NCBI GenBank assembly: GCA_034440635.1
Contig: JAOTON010001490.1
Location: 1,408,501 to 1,472,500 of the forward strand
Source: Lepas anatifera
Taxonomy: Eukaryota; Arthropoda; Thecostraca; Lepadidae
Direction of reading: 5' to 3'
DNA: 64,000 bases
Below are positions 21,483 through 31,774 of the stretch, in pieces; within the stretch, counting starts at the first letter, position 1; each line of letters opens with the position of its first letter. The notes under the pieces are model-generated. The model did not search any database, was not told where the DNA came from, and was given only the letters and a program-made list of their open reading frames with translations. Made by a program: the position numbers and the translations under genes.

Positions 21483-21717
21483 ACACACCTTGTCAGCTCC
21501 CAGCTACATGGTTCGGACTTTACAAGCTCCGGCTCATCATGCTTACCGTGCATTAACTTGCGTACTACTACCAAAGTTACGCCCGTGACGGGGAAATACC
21601 GTGAGTGTCTTGACCTGACTGAAAGTAAACATATTGGTTCAAAACATCCCTTCATCTTGTATTCTGCGTGGATCAGCACCACAGTTACGTAATTGATATA
21701 GCCCACAAACGCTGGCT

Positions 21718-22030
21718 GTGAGGACGCTCCTCGCCGCCTCCATGTCAAGTTCATGTCCGGGATCGCCGCCGCCCGGTGTCTCCGCGCGCCGCCGGCGCCC
21801 GTATTCCGCGGCTGCCTGGCGCGCTGGCTCGTCGCGTCGGCCCCGTCGGCAGTCGTTGCCGACGGGGTCCGTGGCGCGGTCGTCCGAGGCGTTCAGTGGA
21901 CGGCGGATGTACGCCGGGCTGGCAGTCGCACACGGTCGGAGATCCGCGACGCTTTGCCCGCCATTGCCCGGCGCTTCTTGCGGACGAGTTTGTGGCGGTG
22001 TGGAAGGACACTCTGCTTGATGAAGGATGG
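21718..22030. promoter_or_regulatory. CpG-rich patch, possible promoter or first exon
   Basis: About 300 bases of strongly GC-rich, CpG-dense sequence (CGCGCGCCGCCGGCGCCCGT, TCGTCGCGTCGGCCCCGTCG) standing out from AT-rich surroundings. Several frames are open across it on both strands, as expected of GC-rich DNA, and none gives a recognisable protein. A GC-type splice donor (AAG followed by GCAAGT) at about 22032 could end an exon. Function is inferred from composition only. Confidence 0.4.
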
Positions 22031-22680
22031 AAGGCAAGTTCTCTACTGATGATTTATCTGCACTGTACGGTGAAATTAGGCAGTTTCAAAAAAATCAGGT
22101 GGTAATAAGAAGTCGAGAAAAATGGGGAGGGTATACACCGAAAGGCACCCTTGAATACTGGCAAGGAAAACTCACCCGAGAACCGAGGAAACTGATTTAT
22201 TCAAGACAAATTATGCTTCTAAGCTAGGATATAATGCAAAAAGAAACCGCGAATAGGCTTACTCCATATAATTATCACTTTGATTTTATTTCAACCTGCA
22301 TTTGGATTTCTCTTTATGAAGGTTGAGGGTGGGTGGAGCAAAATATTCCGATATTTTTACACTTCAGGCCTTATACTCGCTTTTGATTGTTTTATTATGT
22401 GTAGTAAATCGTGTTTTGTATTTACTTTACGCTTAATGGGCTTCATGTGAAATTTTGCATGCAATGGAGCTTTGGAGTGAAGGCTGACCCCTCCTCGCGT
22501 TGATTATTGCATTTATTTTTATACCCAAAGTTTTTTATTTTGTCCTTTGTAAAACATGCTTTCGCACTGGTTATTTTTCGGAACGTTTTGTTTTGGGAAA
22601 GAAGCATGCGCTTTTCTGTTCGTCTGATAACCCTTGCGTTGAGAACCTTTAAATATAACACCAAAAGACACGCCCATGTA
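22031..22680. other. No recognisable feature
   Basis: AT-rich; a 66-codon plus frame (22027-22227) is unsupported. Confidence 0.3.
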
Positions 22681-22689
22681 TTTCGCCAA

Positions 22690-23025
22690 CTCTGGATCTA
22701 TGTGACTTTACATGACCTCGTCTCTATGTGATTCCATGTGACCTCACCTCTTTGTGATTTTATGTGACCTCGTTTCTATATGTCCTCGTCCCTCTGTGAC
22801 TCCGTCTCTATGTGGCTCTACGTGACCTCACCTCTATGTGACGCTATGTGACCTCATCTATATGTGAAGCTATGTGACCTCATCCCTATGTAACTCTATG
22901 TGACCTCGTCTCTATGTGGCTTTATGTGACCTCGTTTCTAAATGACTATGTGACCTCATTTCTATATGACTATGTGACTTCGTCTCTATGTGACTCTATG
23001 TGACTCTATGTGACCTCGTCTACGA
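22690..23025. repeat. Degenerate tandem repeat of TATGTGACCTCGTCTC type
   Basis: Roughly 335 bases made of imperfect copies of short units built from TCTATGTGAC and ATGTGACCTCGTC, with variable spacing. Not coding. Confidence 0.88.
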
Positions 23026-23538
23026 TAGCCGATATGAAAGCCTCATCTAACGCTTTCGTCAACGTTTGTTATGTCTTTTCAAAGAGAACTTTTACCTCTG
23101 CGGCTCAATAGCACGCAGAGACTGTGGACTCCTGCAAACTTCTAACTTATCAGCGAAATTGTGTGGTGGAAGTAAACGGGCTATTTGTCGAGTGACTCCG
23201 CGGCGTAGTGCAGACGGCTGGTCCAATTTCGCTGGCTCGGCGATACTGACCACTCCAATGGCTTTGAACGGAGCCACCCCGTGAGGTCGGGTCACAGCGC
23301 TTACAGCTGCCTGGGGGAATTCAGGGTGTTGCTGTCACTGTCAGTCAGCCGGGGCCGACATGCAGATCGAGTTCTGACGATTGGGGCATCAGGGTAAGAG
23401 CCGGCCGCTCATGACCTGCCAGTGTGATGGATTATTAATGCATAGCCTTCCAGGGAGAGGAAGAATATTCGCATTGTACATTTTCTGCTGAAGATCCTGG
23501 TCTTGTATCTACTTCCTGTTCTCTACCAACGTTACTTA
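23026..23538. other. No recognisable feature
   Basis: Moderately GC-rich. Opposed 70-codon frames at 23066-23295 are uninformative. Confidence 0.3.
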
Positions 23539-23546
23539 GTCGCAAT

Positions 23547-23708
23547 CAGTGGCGGATCCAGGGCTTCATTTCGGAGAGGGGGCTAGGGGGCTCGAGCCTC
23601 TCCACCATTACCTCGGATCAGTATCCGCCCATACATTAACCATAGACACTGTTATTTGGGGAGGGGAGGGGCTTGAGTCCCCCTAGCCCCCCCTTGTATC
23701 CGCCAGTG
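23547..23708 (+). mobile_element. hAT-like MITE, family H, 162 bp
   Basis: Begins CAGTGGCGGATCCAGGGC and ends CTTGTATCCGCCAGTG, an inverted pair. The flanking octamers GTCGCAAT (23539-23546) and GTTGGAAT (23709-23716) match at 6 of 8 positions. The inner part GGCTTGAGTCCCCCTAGCCC is shared with the other family-H copies. Confidence 0.78.
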
Positions 23709-23716
23709 GTTGGAAT

Positions 23717-24100
23717 CTTATGTTTTTTTAGCAAACGAAGATCTTATATTTTTCATATTTCACCACACACGATTTATTTTTTATTTTGTAGGAAGAGCGT
23801 CAGCATTGGTCTTTGAGCGCGGCTCAACCACCAGCAGGGCAGAAAAACCTCTAACCTGTCGCCAACTTAATGTCTAATATTGAAAGTTGTCGCGTTTATT
23901 TTTTTAAATACAGGTAATTACTAAAGCACATATAAGGCTGCAAATAGTACTTATTTTGATACAAAACAACCAAGCAATAACATTCCTGAATTTGAGAGGA
24001 GGCTTAGGTACTGAAGATCACACATACCTATGCGTAATTCTGCCACCTGCATAAACGCCGCCACAAGTACTGCAAAACGACACTTAGGTGCAACTTAAAC
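23717..24100. other. No recognisable feature
   Basis: AT-rich, no repeats or frames of note. Confidence 0.3.
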
Positions 24101-24176
24101 GCGCGCAGCCCGGGAATCGACCCCGCACTCCTTAATAACTAGTCTAGCGATCTACCGACTGCGCTACATGCACCCC
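24101..24176 (-). tRNA. tRNA-like sequence, probably a pseudogene or SINE head
   Basis: On the minus strand, GTAGCGCAGTCGGTAGATCG matches a tRNA D-arm/A box, and GGGGTCGATTCCCGGG matches a T-arm/B box at the usual distance. The 5' GGTGCAT cannot pair with the 3' GGCTGCGCG, and I cannot form a proper anticodon stem, so a functional tRNA is unlikely. Confidence 0.45.
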
Positions 24177-24299
24177 AATGTATGTCCACGCAGAGTTACA
24201 TTTGATAACAATTAACAATCAAAGAATGAGCCACCGCATTCGACAGAGAAGTGAAGTAACCAGTTGCCATGAGTTGGTGTCGTGTTATTATAATAGCTG

Positions 24300-24840
24300 T
24301 CGTTGCCCATACAAGCGGCATTTTTTTCACTATCGCACGCTGTCGCTGCCGTCCACCGCTGCACTGTGATAGATTAACAGGTAGGGGAGGGATGCAGCTA
24401 CTAAATATGTAATTGATGACCATTCACATGTGTTCTAGTCACAGCGTCTTATCTGCGTTATTTCCAGGTTAGTCGAAGAAGTTAAAATTTTGAAAGCACG
24501 GACATGAAAGGTAATGGCATTCCTATGTAGCATATCTAGCGGAGGGGAAAATGATGAAGATATGTTTGATCAAATGTTTTTTAACTCACCCCTGAATTCA
24601 AACAAAGTAGCTAATTTGCGCTATCTATTCTAGCTAATCACGGGGTGAGTTAGTTAATCTTTCAGGGTGAGTTTTTTTAAACTTCCCTGCAAGATTTCTT
24701 TTATTTAGCCTGACAGAGCTGTTCTGGTTTTGTGTAGATCTTTTCTGTCGCACTTCATGTTTTGAATGTTCAGGTTCTGTCGCTATCCCTGGTTGGCCAG
24801 TTGGTGGGTTTTCCACCCCTGACCACCTGGTATCGGTCAT
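24300..24840. repeat. Diverged duplicate of 30460-30800
   Basis: Blocks in the same order as at 30460-30800: CGCTGTCGCTGCCGTCCACCG and CTGCACTGT, then TTTCCAGGTTAGT, then TTTTGAAAGCACGG, then CTGTCGCACTT and TGGTTGGCCAGTTGGTGGGTTTT. Spacing differs because of indels. Neither copy has a convincing frame. Could be an old repeat family or a local duplication. Confidence 0.6.
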
Positions 24841-25715
24841 TTTGCGCCCATATGATCAAAAACCCTTAGATGATTAGAAGCTTAAAGTGATTAGATGCCT
24901 TAGATAATAAAAAGCCTTAGATGATTAGTAGCCTTGGATGGTAATATATAATTTCACACGACTTTATCACAGGGTATTATTTTTCTTAGGCTGCTATTTT
25001 GTAAAGGCTATTTCTATTACCATACGCTATTATTCTTTAGGTCAGTTTCATTAATCCACAACAGGGATCGTAACAAAACAACGACAAAGCTTCAACGTTA
25101 ATTTTTCGGGAAATGGAGGAGCATGCATGTTGCACGTGATCACTTATAGGCCCTGTGCACTGCCAATCACGTGCTTTATGAATGTCTGATGATCTTTTGT
25201 GGAGACTTATGCGAATAAACAAGGCTAAAACGGGGCACGACTGGAAGTTCCAAAGCCTGCAATACCGTGATAATTAGCCAATGGACTAGGCAAGGTAAAA
25301 TAGGTTCTGGCATAGCTCTACTATAAATATGAAACTAGTTCAGCTGCAGCAAACACCAGGTTAACACTTCTGTTTTGACTGCGATGTCTGTCCAACATTG
25401 GCAGTATCCTGTTGAGCGATCCAACTTGTCTGGATCAGGAATTTGTCAGTCAGGGAAGTTGCATCGGCCGTTAGGTTTTGGCATGTCTGCCTTCCAGCTC
25501 GCTCACAGCTCCATTAAACTGCACTTCAATGGCCTCTTTCTGTCGCCGCCCCGCTACTGCACTCGTTTTTACGGCAACTTGCATGCATCAGGCGCAGAAC
25601 AACAAGGTAACTTTGGTACGTCTGTAGTTACTGGCCCACGCGATGTGGGTACGAATTTATCAGTAACGCTTCAGGCATTCTTGACTTGTTGCCAGCTCTT
25701 GAAATAGCTCACTGT
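24841..25715. other. No recognisable feature
   Basis: Includes several TTAGATGATTAG-type short repeats near 24865-24935. A plus-strand 110-codon frame at 25375-25707 has no recognisable domain. Confidence 0.3.
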
Positions 25716-25901
25716 TCATTCTCTGTTCAAATTGAGAGTGGCAGCCGGAAAACTCTCGGTGAGTATTGGCCCGCCGCACGACACGAACACTGCGTTAGGT
25801 TCACAAACAAGATGGTGACCTGTGTCTCCCGCGTATACGGATGCTACCATACGGTAGAGTAGACCAAGAACTAGGAATAATGTATCCCTCAATGCATACA
25901 A
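25716..25901 (-). CDS. Short open frame with signal-peptide-like N-terminus
   Basis: 61 codons. The start MYALRDTLFLVLGLLYRMVA followed by SVYAGD resembles a secretory signal peptide (charged start, hydrophobic core, small residues before a possible cleavage after VYA). Two cysteines follow. No family recognised, no convincing splice donor seen, and a stop at 25716. It could be a first exon or chance. Confidence 0.2.
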   Translation of the reverse strand: MYALRDTLFLVLGLLYRMVASVYAGDTGHHLVCEPNAVFVSCGGPILTESFPAATLNLNRE

Positions 25902-26500
25902 AGAATGTTAGCAGAGCTTGAGCACGCTCTCCGGCTGTATTGGTGTTTTTATAACTTTCAGTGTGCGCTGTTCCGTGTCTCCCCTATTGTGACCTGGGCT
26001 CGATAGTCATGTTTTGATGACGAGCTGTGTGAACGCGCCAGTCACGCTCTGGACAAGAATAGCAGAGTAAGCTAACATTGGAGGAGGCTGGCCAAGGGCA
26101 AAAACATAAATTTCGGTCTATAGCTGGTTGGCCCAAGTTTTGATTGCACACTAACATAGACGCTCGTACCGTGTTTGGTCACTACCACTTAGCTGTAATC
26201 TCAGCACATAAGCGGTGTTAAAGTTAAGATAATGCAAACATTTAATTTATATTTTTGTGTTATAATTTTCATCGACGTTTCTTTATTTAGCTGAGGTCCT
26301 GATAAAGCTGCATCGGGGTTTCAGAAATTCTTTTAAAATTAATTTTTTGCTCTTCTGTTGGCCACTCTTCCTAAAAGTACCTAACCCTCCCCTAAGCATA
26401 CTTGGTTACTGTTATCATTTTGCCTCCAAATATGAGGTGAGAGTGGAACTACTTGCACTTCGGTTATTTCTGGTGGTAGTCATGTTTATGAGGAGTGATG
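25902..26500. other. No recognisable feature
   Basis: AT-rich sequence, nothing recognised. Confidence 0.3.
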
Positions 26501-26504
26501 ATGG

Positions 26505-26800
26505 CACTGTAGCCGAGCGCCATCGGTTCCGACCCTCCACCTGTCACGGCCGAGGTCATGGGGGCGGCCGGGCGTGCGCCGCTTCAGACCGGTGGAGCGT
26601 GGCGTGGAGAAGCTCCGCCGGAAATTGCCACTCTTCCGCGCCTATAGTACCGGCTATTGACGACCGGCAGCGGTGCATACCCTGGTCACGTGACCGTGCC
26701 ACCAGCCGGAGCTAAAACTGAAACTGGTAGAGAGAGGGGCGGGCGTCGACCGCCGCACCGCAGCCCGGCGACAGAGGACCATCAATACGGATGTACGATC
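26505..26800. promoter_or_regulatory. GC-rich patch, possible promoter
   Basis: About 300 bases with many CpG dinucleotides, a GGGGCGGGC GC-box-like motif near 26737 and TCACGTGAC (E-box-like) near 26687. No coding similarity. Interpretation as a promoter rests on composition only. Confidence 0.3.
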
Positions 26801-27043
26801 ATGACAGGGTCGTAAGTCCTGGCTGCCTTGTGCCAACACATTTAGACTGCACTGCAATGAGACCCGCTGTCCTCAAGAACACAGGAAACGCTTGCTGGTT
26901 GAATTGACTGACTTGAGGGAAAACTTCTTGGGTTCTGCACGGTTGTCAGACTTGTTGGAGACAAATCGTTGACTCAGTTTGGATGAGAGTCAGCTCAGAC
27001 TCACTGACTTCATTGGGGGAGTTGGAAGTAAGCGACTCGGTTG

Positions 27044-27205
27044 CAGTGGTGAATCCAATAAATCATTTCGAGAGGGGGCATTGAGGCTTGAGTATCCCCG
27101 TAACTGCCTCGGAACAGCCTCCGGCTATGTATTCACTATAGGCACTCTAACATTTCGGGGGTCGAGGGGGTCTTGAGCGCCCTAGCCCCCTTTTATCCGC
27201 CACGG
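27044..27205 (+). mobile_element. hAT-like MITE, family H, 162 bp
   Basis: Begins CAGTGGTGAATCCAATA and ends TTTTATCCGCCACGG. The flanking octamers CTCGGTTG (27036-27043) and CTCAGTTG (27206-27213) match at 7 of 8. The interior GGTCTTGAGCGCCCTAGCCC is the family-H hallmark. Same length as the copy at 23547. Confidence 0.82.
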
Positions 27206-27213
27206 CTCAGTTG

Positions 27214-27837
27214 ATATACTTCTCTGATATTGTTGATCTGCACAATGCCGCAGTTTCGTTGAACCAGATATAGTACATGGTCATATAGAACCAGTAGCCC
27301 TCACTTCAGTTTGGAAGCGTTTAATCACGCCCGCTCGGGATTTTCGACCGTACCAGAATACGGCGGCGCTCCGTGACGACGTAATTGACGCACGCTATTT
27401 TAAAGTGACTGCACGACTTTTTTGGTTGGACAGCTCAATTGATTGGTAACATTTTATATTTGGGTCATATCATGCTAGGCACCGTGGCAGATTAAGGGAT
27501 GTCATCTCCAAAAATGTTTCAAATGGCACGTGTGAATATGTTGAATCTGTTAATCTGACATTCACATCGCATAATAGGCTACCGATTATCGCACGCAATT
27601 TTACCAATATTTTCTCTATAATGGTGACCTAGGTCAAGTTATTGAATCAGAAAATCACGACCTTGCCGCCCCCCTGATCCAATTGTGGTTAACTCCTTGT
27701 AATTGTATATCTGCAAGGCCATTAGCATTAGTATTTGCCGTGAAAGTACATATAGAAAATGCAAATCCATGAAGACTTGCGAGGCTAAAATAAGATTAAA
27801 GGCAGAGGCATACACTTTTTATCAACGATGCTCTCTC
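27214..27837. other. No recognisable feature
   Basis: AT-rich, no recognised repeat. Confidence 0.3.
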
Positions 27838-27838
27838 A

Positions 27839-27900
27839 TTAACCTTGGCCCGGGTGGCGGGTGTGAGCCATTTTCACGATGATAGGAGATGCGAAGGCCC
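27839..27900 (+). mobile_element. Possible TTAA-element end fragment (family C-like)
   Basis: TTAACCTTGGCCCGGGTGGC followed by GGGTGTGAGCCATTTTCAC resembles the left end of the family-C element at 50468 (TTAACCCTTGCCCCGGTGGC, then GGGTACGAGCCACCTTCGC). Similarity fades after about 60 bases. Confidence 0.45.
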
Positions 27901-28085
27901 TTCTAAGTCGAAGCTGAGAAGACTAAGAAGACGAGAAAAAACAAAATCGGAGACTCGTCCCAATTGCAAGCGAGTCTTGTCATATATTGTTCACGACGTC
28001 AACAATCAGGTCAATAGACTTCAAAATAGAGCAAAACTGCTGAAACAAGGTATTCTCACAATATTTCAGGAGCTTGAATAACTAG

Positions 28086-28217
28086 GAACATATTCTCGAC
28101 GTCATTCGAGGTCGCTTAAATATCTGATCGCCACGTCTCACCAAAACGATGAGAGACTTTGGTGAATTATGGCGATGAGAGATTTCAGCGACCTCGAATG
28201 ACGTCGAGAATATGTTC
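28086..28217. repeat. 132-bp palindrome (hairpin)
   Basis: GAACATATTCTCGACGTCAT at 28086 and its complement ending at 28217 give about 30 bp of perfect arm, extended inward by imperfect pairing between TGATCGCCACGTCTCACC and the GGTGAATTATGGCGATGA block. The loop is small. It looks like a foldback MITE or hairpin RNA source. Confidence 0.85.
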
Positions 28218-28565
28218 ACCGAATTTTGAGTCAGGTCAAAGGCTAGGACACTGTACCTAGGCCACTGAACATCACAAACTTTAGTATATGCCATGTAAAG
28301 TGAAATGTTGTGCAGGCTCGGTTTCGACGCGATTGGCGACGCCTGAGAGGCACGGCATGACAACGTTTCCGGGCCATTTTAGAGCTGTTGGAAAGGTTAG
28401 AGGGTTAGATGGTAAATCCTTATGTCAGATCTACATTAGTGTCAACGAGAATCGAGGACGATACTCTACCAGTATTATAGTCGGTTTTCTCTTTCACTGA
28501 GAACTTATGACTCACGCGGGATACAGAAATTATTGAGACGCCGTTATAAGCCTCTCGTTCACGTG

Positions 28566-29080
28566 CCTCAGCAGCGGGTGGCTGGCATCGACTGGCCCAC
28601 CCTCTGCCAAGAGAGTGAGGAAAGGGTGAGAGTGATGGCTCCCCTCAGCAGCGGGTGGCTGGCATCGACTGACCCGGCTGCCGAGAGAGTGAGGAAAGGT
28701 ACGAGTGATGGCTCCCCTCAGCAGCGGGTGGCTGGCATCGACTGACCCGGCTGCCGAGAGAGCGAGGAAAAGGTACGTGTGATGGCTCCCCTCAGCAGCG
28801 GGTGGCTGGCATCGACTGACCCGGCTGCCGAGAGGCGAGGAAAAGGTACGTGTGATGGCTCCCCTCAGCAGCGGGTGGCTGGCATCGACTGACCCGGCTG
28901 CCGAGAGAGTGAGGAAAATGTACGAGTGATGGCTCCCCTCAGCAGCGGGTGGCTGGCATCGACTGACCCGGCTGCCGAGAGAGCGAGGAAAAGGTACGAG
29001 TGATGGCTCCCCTCAGCAGCGGGTGGCTGGCATCGACTGACCCGGCTGCCGAGAGAGCGAGGAAAAGGTACGTGTGATTT
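28566..29080. repeat. 74-bp minisatellite, seven copies
   Basis: CAGCAGCGGGTGGCTGGCAT recurs at 28569, 28646, 28719, 28793, 28866, 28940 and 29014, a period of 73-77 bp. Each unit continues with CGACTGACCCGGCTGCCGAG, AGAGCGAGGAAAAGGTACG and TGATGGCTCCCCT. The copies abut directly, so this is not a CRISPR-like array. Confidence 0.95.
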
Positions 29081-30459
29081 TTGGGGTAAATGTTAAAAAT
29101 ATGTAGGATTCGGAAGGCAGATTTGAATGAAACCCCAGAAGGGTGTGAGGAGAACTGAATGAATAGCTGAAATGGAGTCAAGCAAACGCTAACATTTGCG
29201 TGCCCCTTATTACTCCTGTTTAGTGGGGAGAAGGTCGAGCGGCCACCCAGTATTGCTACTCAGGGAGTAACAACAACATGTGCCAATAAGCCTGGGTGCT
29301 GCGAAGTCCCACCTGAAGCAGCATATTGGAAAATAATTGACTGAGAGGTAGCGTAGGACACTAGGAAGAAATTTCTGCTTGGGCTGTCCCTCACGCTGAC
29401 ATTGTAGGCACCGCAAAAATAGTCCTAGCGGACAAGCAAGGCCTCACAAGACCAGAAGGCTCGCCCTGGCCCGGCTCCGTCACCGGCCAACACTGAAAGC
29501 CTATCGACACAGAATAGGATTGAGGGCTGGAGATCATCTAGTACCCCCAATATGGACAAAACCAAGCCAGAAACCCAACAGCAACAACTCAGGGACCCCA
29601 CGTGATCTCGCCAACTCTTGTTGGAATATACCTCAAAGGTGACTGGTTCCAAAATCAAATACGCACCTTCTGTTCAACGGTGTTTACTTAACCACCTGAT
29701 AACCAGTTCTTACCCCGACCTTGTTGGGTGCAGCGGTACAGAGGCGAGCGCGTCCGCTTCCCGCTCCCGTTCCGCTTACCCAGCCTCAAGGCCCGGCGGA
29801 TTCCTAAGGCAAGGGGAAGTGTGATACATCGGAAGACCTTTCAACGGAGGAAGGGTCGACGCTGCAACATTTAAGCAGTTGGTACATCGGTAAAATCATC
29901 CGCCTCCCTCCCAATTTTCCAATCTGACGATGGCCGATGTACTGGACTGTACCATTGGGTACTGTATCCGGCATTTCTTTTCTCTTGCAAATCTAAGTCC
30001 ACGAGCTCAGATGGAATTACTCTCGCGGAAAAGAGAGAAAAGCGAGACTGAAAATACCTTCACACAGCACTGGCGGTTTGTTTTTTACCCTCCTAAAAAA
30101 ACAGGCTTCATTGAACGCAACAGACTGGGTCTGCGTAGCGGGGGCTCTAGTGGCAGTGCCGTGACCTTCAGCATCTTGACCTTAGACTTTCCGGCCCAAG
30201 AGCCACCTGTAGGCATATAGCGAAGAAATATCACATTGGCATTGATTGAAGACAGCCAGTGGAACTGATTCGATTCAAGTAGATGTTTTGCTTGCATCAC
30301 TTTAAACATTTTTTAAAATCATTTTGAAAATGCATTGAATATTTCTCCTTTTCAGAGGATGCTTACATAATCTCCTGAGTAACGTATTGAAATGATAATA
30401 TATCACAGAGGCGTCACTGCTATGGGGGCCATGAGGGCCATGGTGGTTATAAAACATGT
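29081..30459. other. No recognisable feature; one weak tRNA-like patch
   Basis: About 1.4 kb. TTGTTGGGTGCAGCGGTACA with GGCCCGGCGGATTCCTAAGG near 29723-29815 faintly suggests a SINE, but I cannot support it. Frames of up to 96 codons (29930-30220 plus) are unrecognised. Confidence 0.3.
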
Positions 30460-30800
30460 TGTCGCCCATAAAGGCTGCAACTGTTGACTGCCCCACGCTG
30501 TCGCTGCCATCCACCGCTGCACTGTAGAATGCTGTCTAACCGGCAGGAGGTGCAAATGCTAAAAATGCAGCGAGCGTCCATTCGGATGCTTCATTGTCAC
30601 AGACCCATATTCATTTTGTTTCCAGGCTAGTGGAGCCAGTTGCAATTTTGAAAGCACGAAAAGAGGAGGTTGTATTTGATTGGTTCTGAATTTCTATAGG
30701 TCTGTCCTGTCGCACTTTATAGTTCCAATCTTCAAGGTCTGCCGCGATGTCTGGTTAGTGAGTTGGTGGACTTTACACTCTTGCTCAGGTGTCGGGTGAA
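30460..30800. repeat. Diverged duplicate of 24300-24840
   Basis: Shares CGCTGTCGCTGCCATCCACC, GCTGCACTGT, TTTCCAGGCTAGTGGAG, TTTTGAAAGCACG, CTGTCGCACTT and TGGTTAGTGAGTTGGTGG in the same order as the segment at 24300, six kilobases away and in the same orientation. It is shorter because of internal deletions. Confidence 0.6.
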
Positions 30801-30814
30801 CTGCAAATGCGTTA

Positions 30815-31096
30815 CTAACAGGCACAGAGGTCTGCCTGTTTGACATTGAACCCCTCTTGGCCGTTATAGAGATGTCCCTCGTCGGCTAAATAAGTAACGA
30901 AACAGGTCAAGGAGGCCCATTTGACTACGTAAATGGCATCGTGAGGCCCCATTAACAGTAGAGGCAAGTCCATCGACATCGATAAGTGATCTCCGTATAT
31001 TTCAGGTCCTTGGAATGTCTGGGCAGCTCCCTTACGGACAAAGGAAGCACCCTCAATGGTAGAGGATACTCGTAGGACATCAACAATTGCTAACAT
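30815..31096 (-). CDS. Unrecognised 93-codon open frame
   Basis: Minus-strand frame with a plausible amino acid mix (a GPHDAIYVVKWASLTCF stretch) ending at a stop at 30815. TTAG immediately before the CAATTG sequence near 31090 could be a splice acceptor, which would make it a terminal exon. No family recognised. Confidence 0.18.
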   Translation of the reverse strand: MLAIVDVLRVSSTIEGASFVRKGAAQTFQGPEIYGDHLSMSMDLPLLLMGPHDAIYVVKWASLTCFVTYLADEGHLYNGQEGFNVKQADLCAC

Positions 31097-31112
31097 TTCT
31101 TATTCTACAATA

Positions 31113-31290
31113 ATTGTTGGGGTTTAACGACGCACCAACTAACTAGGTTATAAGGCGTTGCCAACTCCCATCCTGTCGGGAGGGATTTGGGGGATCAGAT
31201 AAACTTATTCAGAGGCTCCGCCGAAACTTGAACCTGGAATCGGGGATTAAGAGATCTTGATGCTATCCACTTAGCCACCCAGCCCCTCCC
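31113..31290 (-). mobile_element. tRNA-derived SINE (family T)
   Basis: On the minus strand, GGGTGGCTAAGTGGATAGCA provides an A box and CCAGGTTCAAGTTTCGGCGG a B box. The body includes GATCCCCCAAATCCCTCCCG and ends with GTGCGTCGTTAAACCCCAAC. It is nearly the same as the copy at 60750-60925, so this is a repeat family. Confidence 0.83.
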
Positions 31291-31409
31291 ATACTACAAG
31301 ATTGGACCATTGAAGAGTTCAAGGAGACCCGTGTGACAAAGTCGATGGGCCCCTTCTAATGGCAGAGGAGACCCCCGGCGTTATTGATACGTGCTTTGGT
31401 TTTTTGATG

Positions 31410-31774
31410 ATTTTGTTCAAGTTGTTGTAAGTTCTGTTAAGTTCTGTTAATAAAGTCATTAAGGGACTTGTCGGGGAGACCCCCGGCTGCTCTTTCATTT
31501 GAAAGAGCAGCTCCTGCAATGACAGATCGATTTGGAAACCAAAGTAGTCGAAAGGTCGATTTGGAAACCAAGTCCCAATGAGCACAAGAACGACCGCCCC
31601 GCTCAGGTCACCCTCTCGTCAGTAAGTTGCCAGCCGACAGACGTCAGGTAAATATTGAGCGCCTGGGTGTCTCGGGGGGGGAGGCGATCCCAAGCCTGTA
31701 CGCACACTGTCACTGCATGTTCCCAAGGAGCGGATCGGAGCCCAACGCTCTACCAACTGAGCTACCGGGGCGGC
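31410..31774 (-). mobile_element. tRNA-derived SINE (family S)
   Basis: Minus-strand copy with head CCGGTAGCTCAGTTGGTAGA, body CTGACGAGAGGGTGACCTGA and tail containing GTCTCCCCGACAAGTCCCTT. It includes an internal local duplication (TCGATTTGGAAACCAAAGT and TCGATTTGGAAACCAAGTC) near 31528-31580, and a GAGCAGC/GCTGCTC hairpin near 31487-31512 not present in the copy at 8513. Confidence 0.8.

Noticed and set aside
21222..21692. 156-codon Ser/Leu-rich frame
   Set aside because: Depends on the (CT)n microsatellite for its length.
24101..24176. Functional tRNA gene
   Set aside because: A and B boxes are present but the acceptor and anticodon stems do not pair.
28566..29080. CRISPR-like array
   Set aside because: The 74-bp units abut with no unique spacers, and the genome is clearly eukaryotic.
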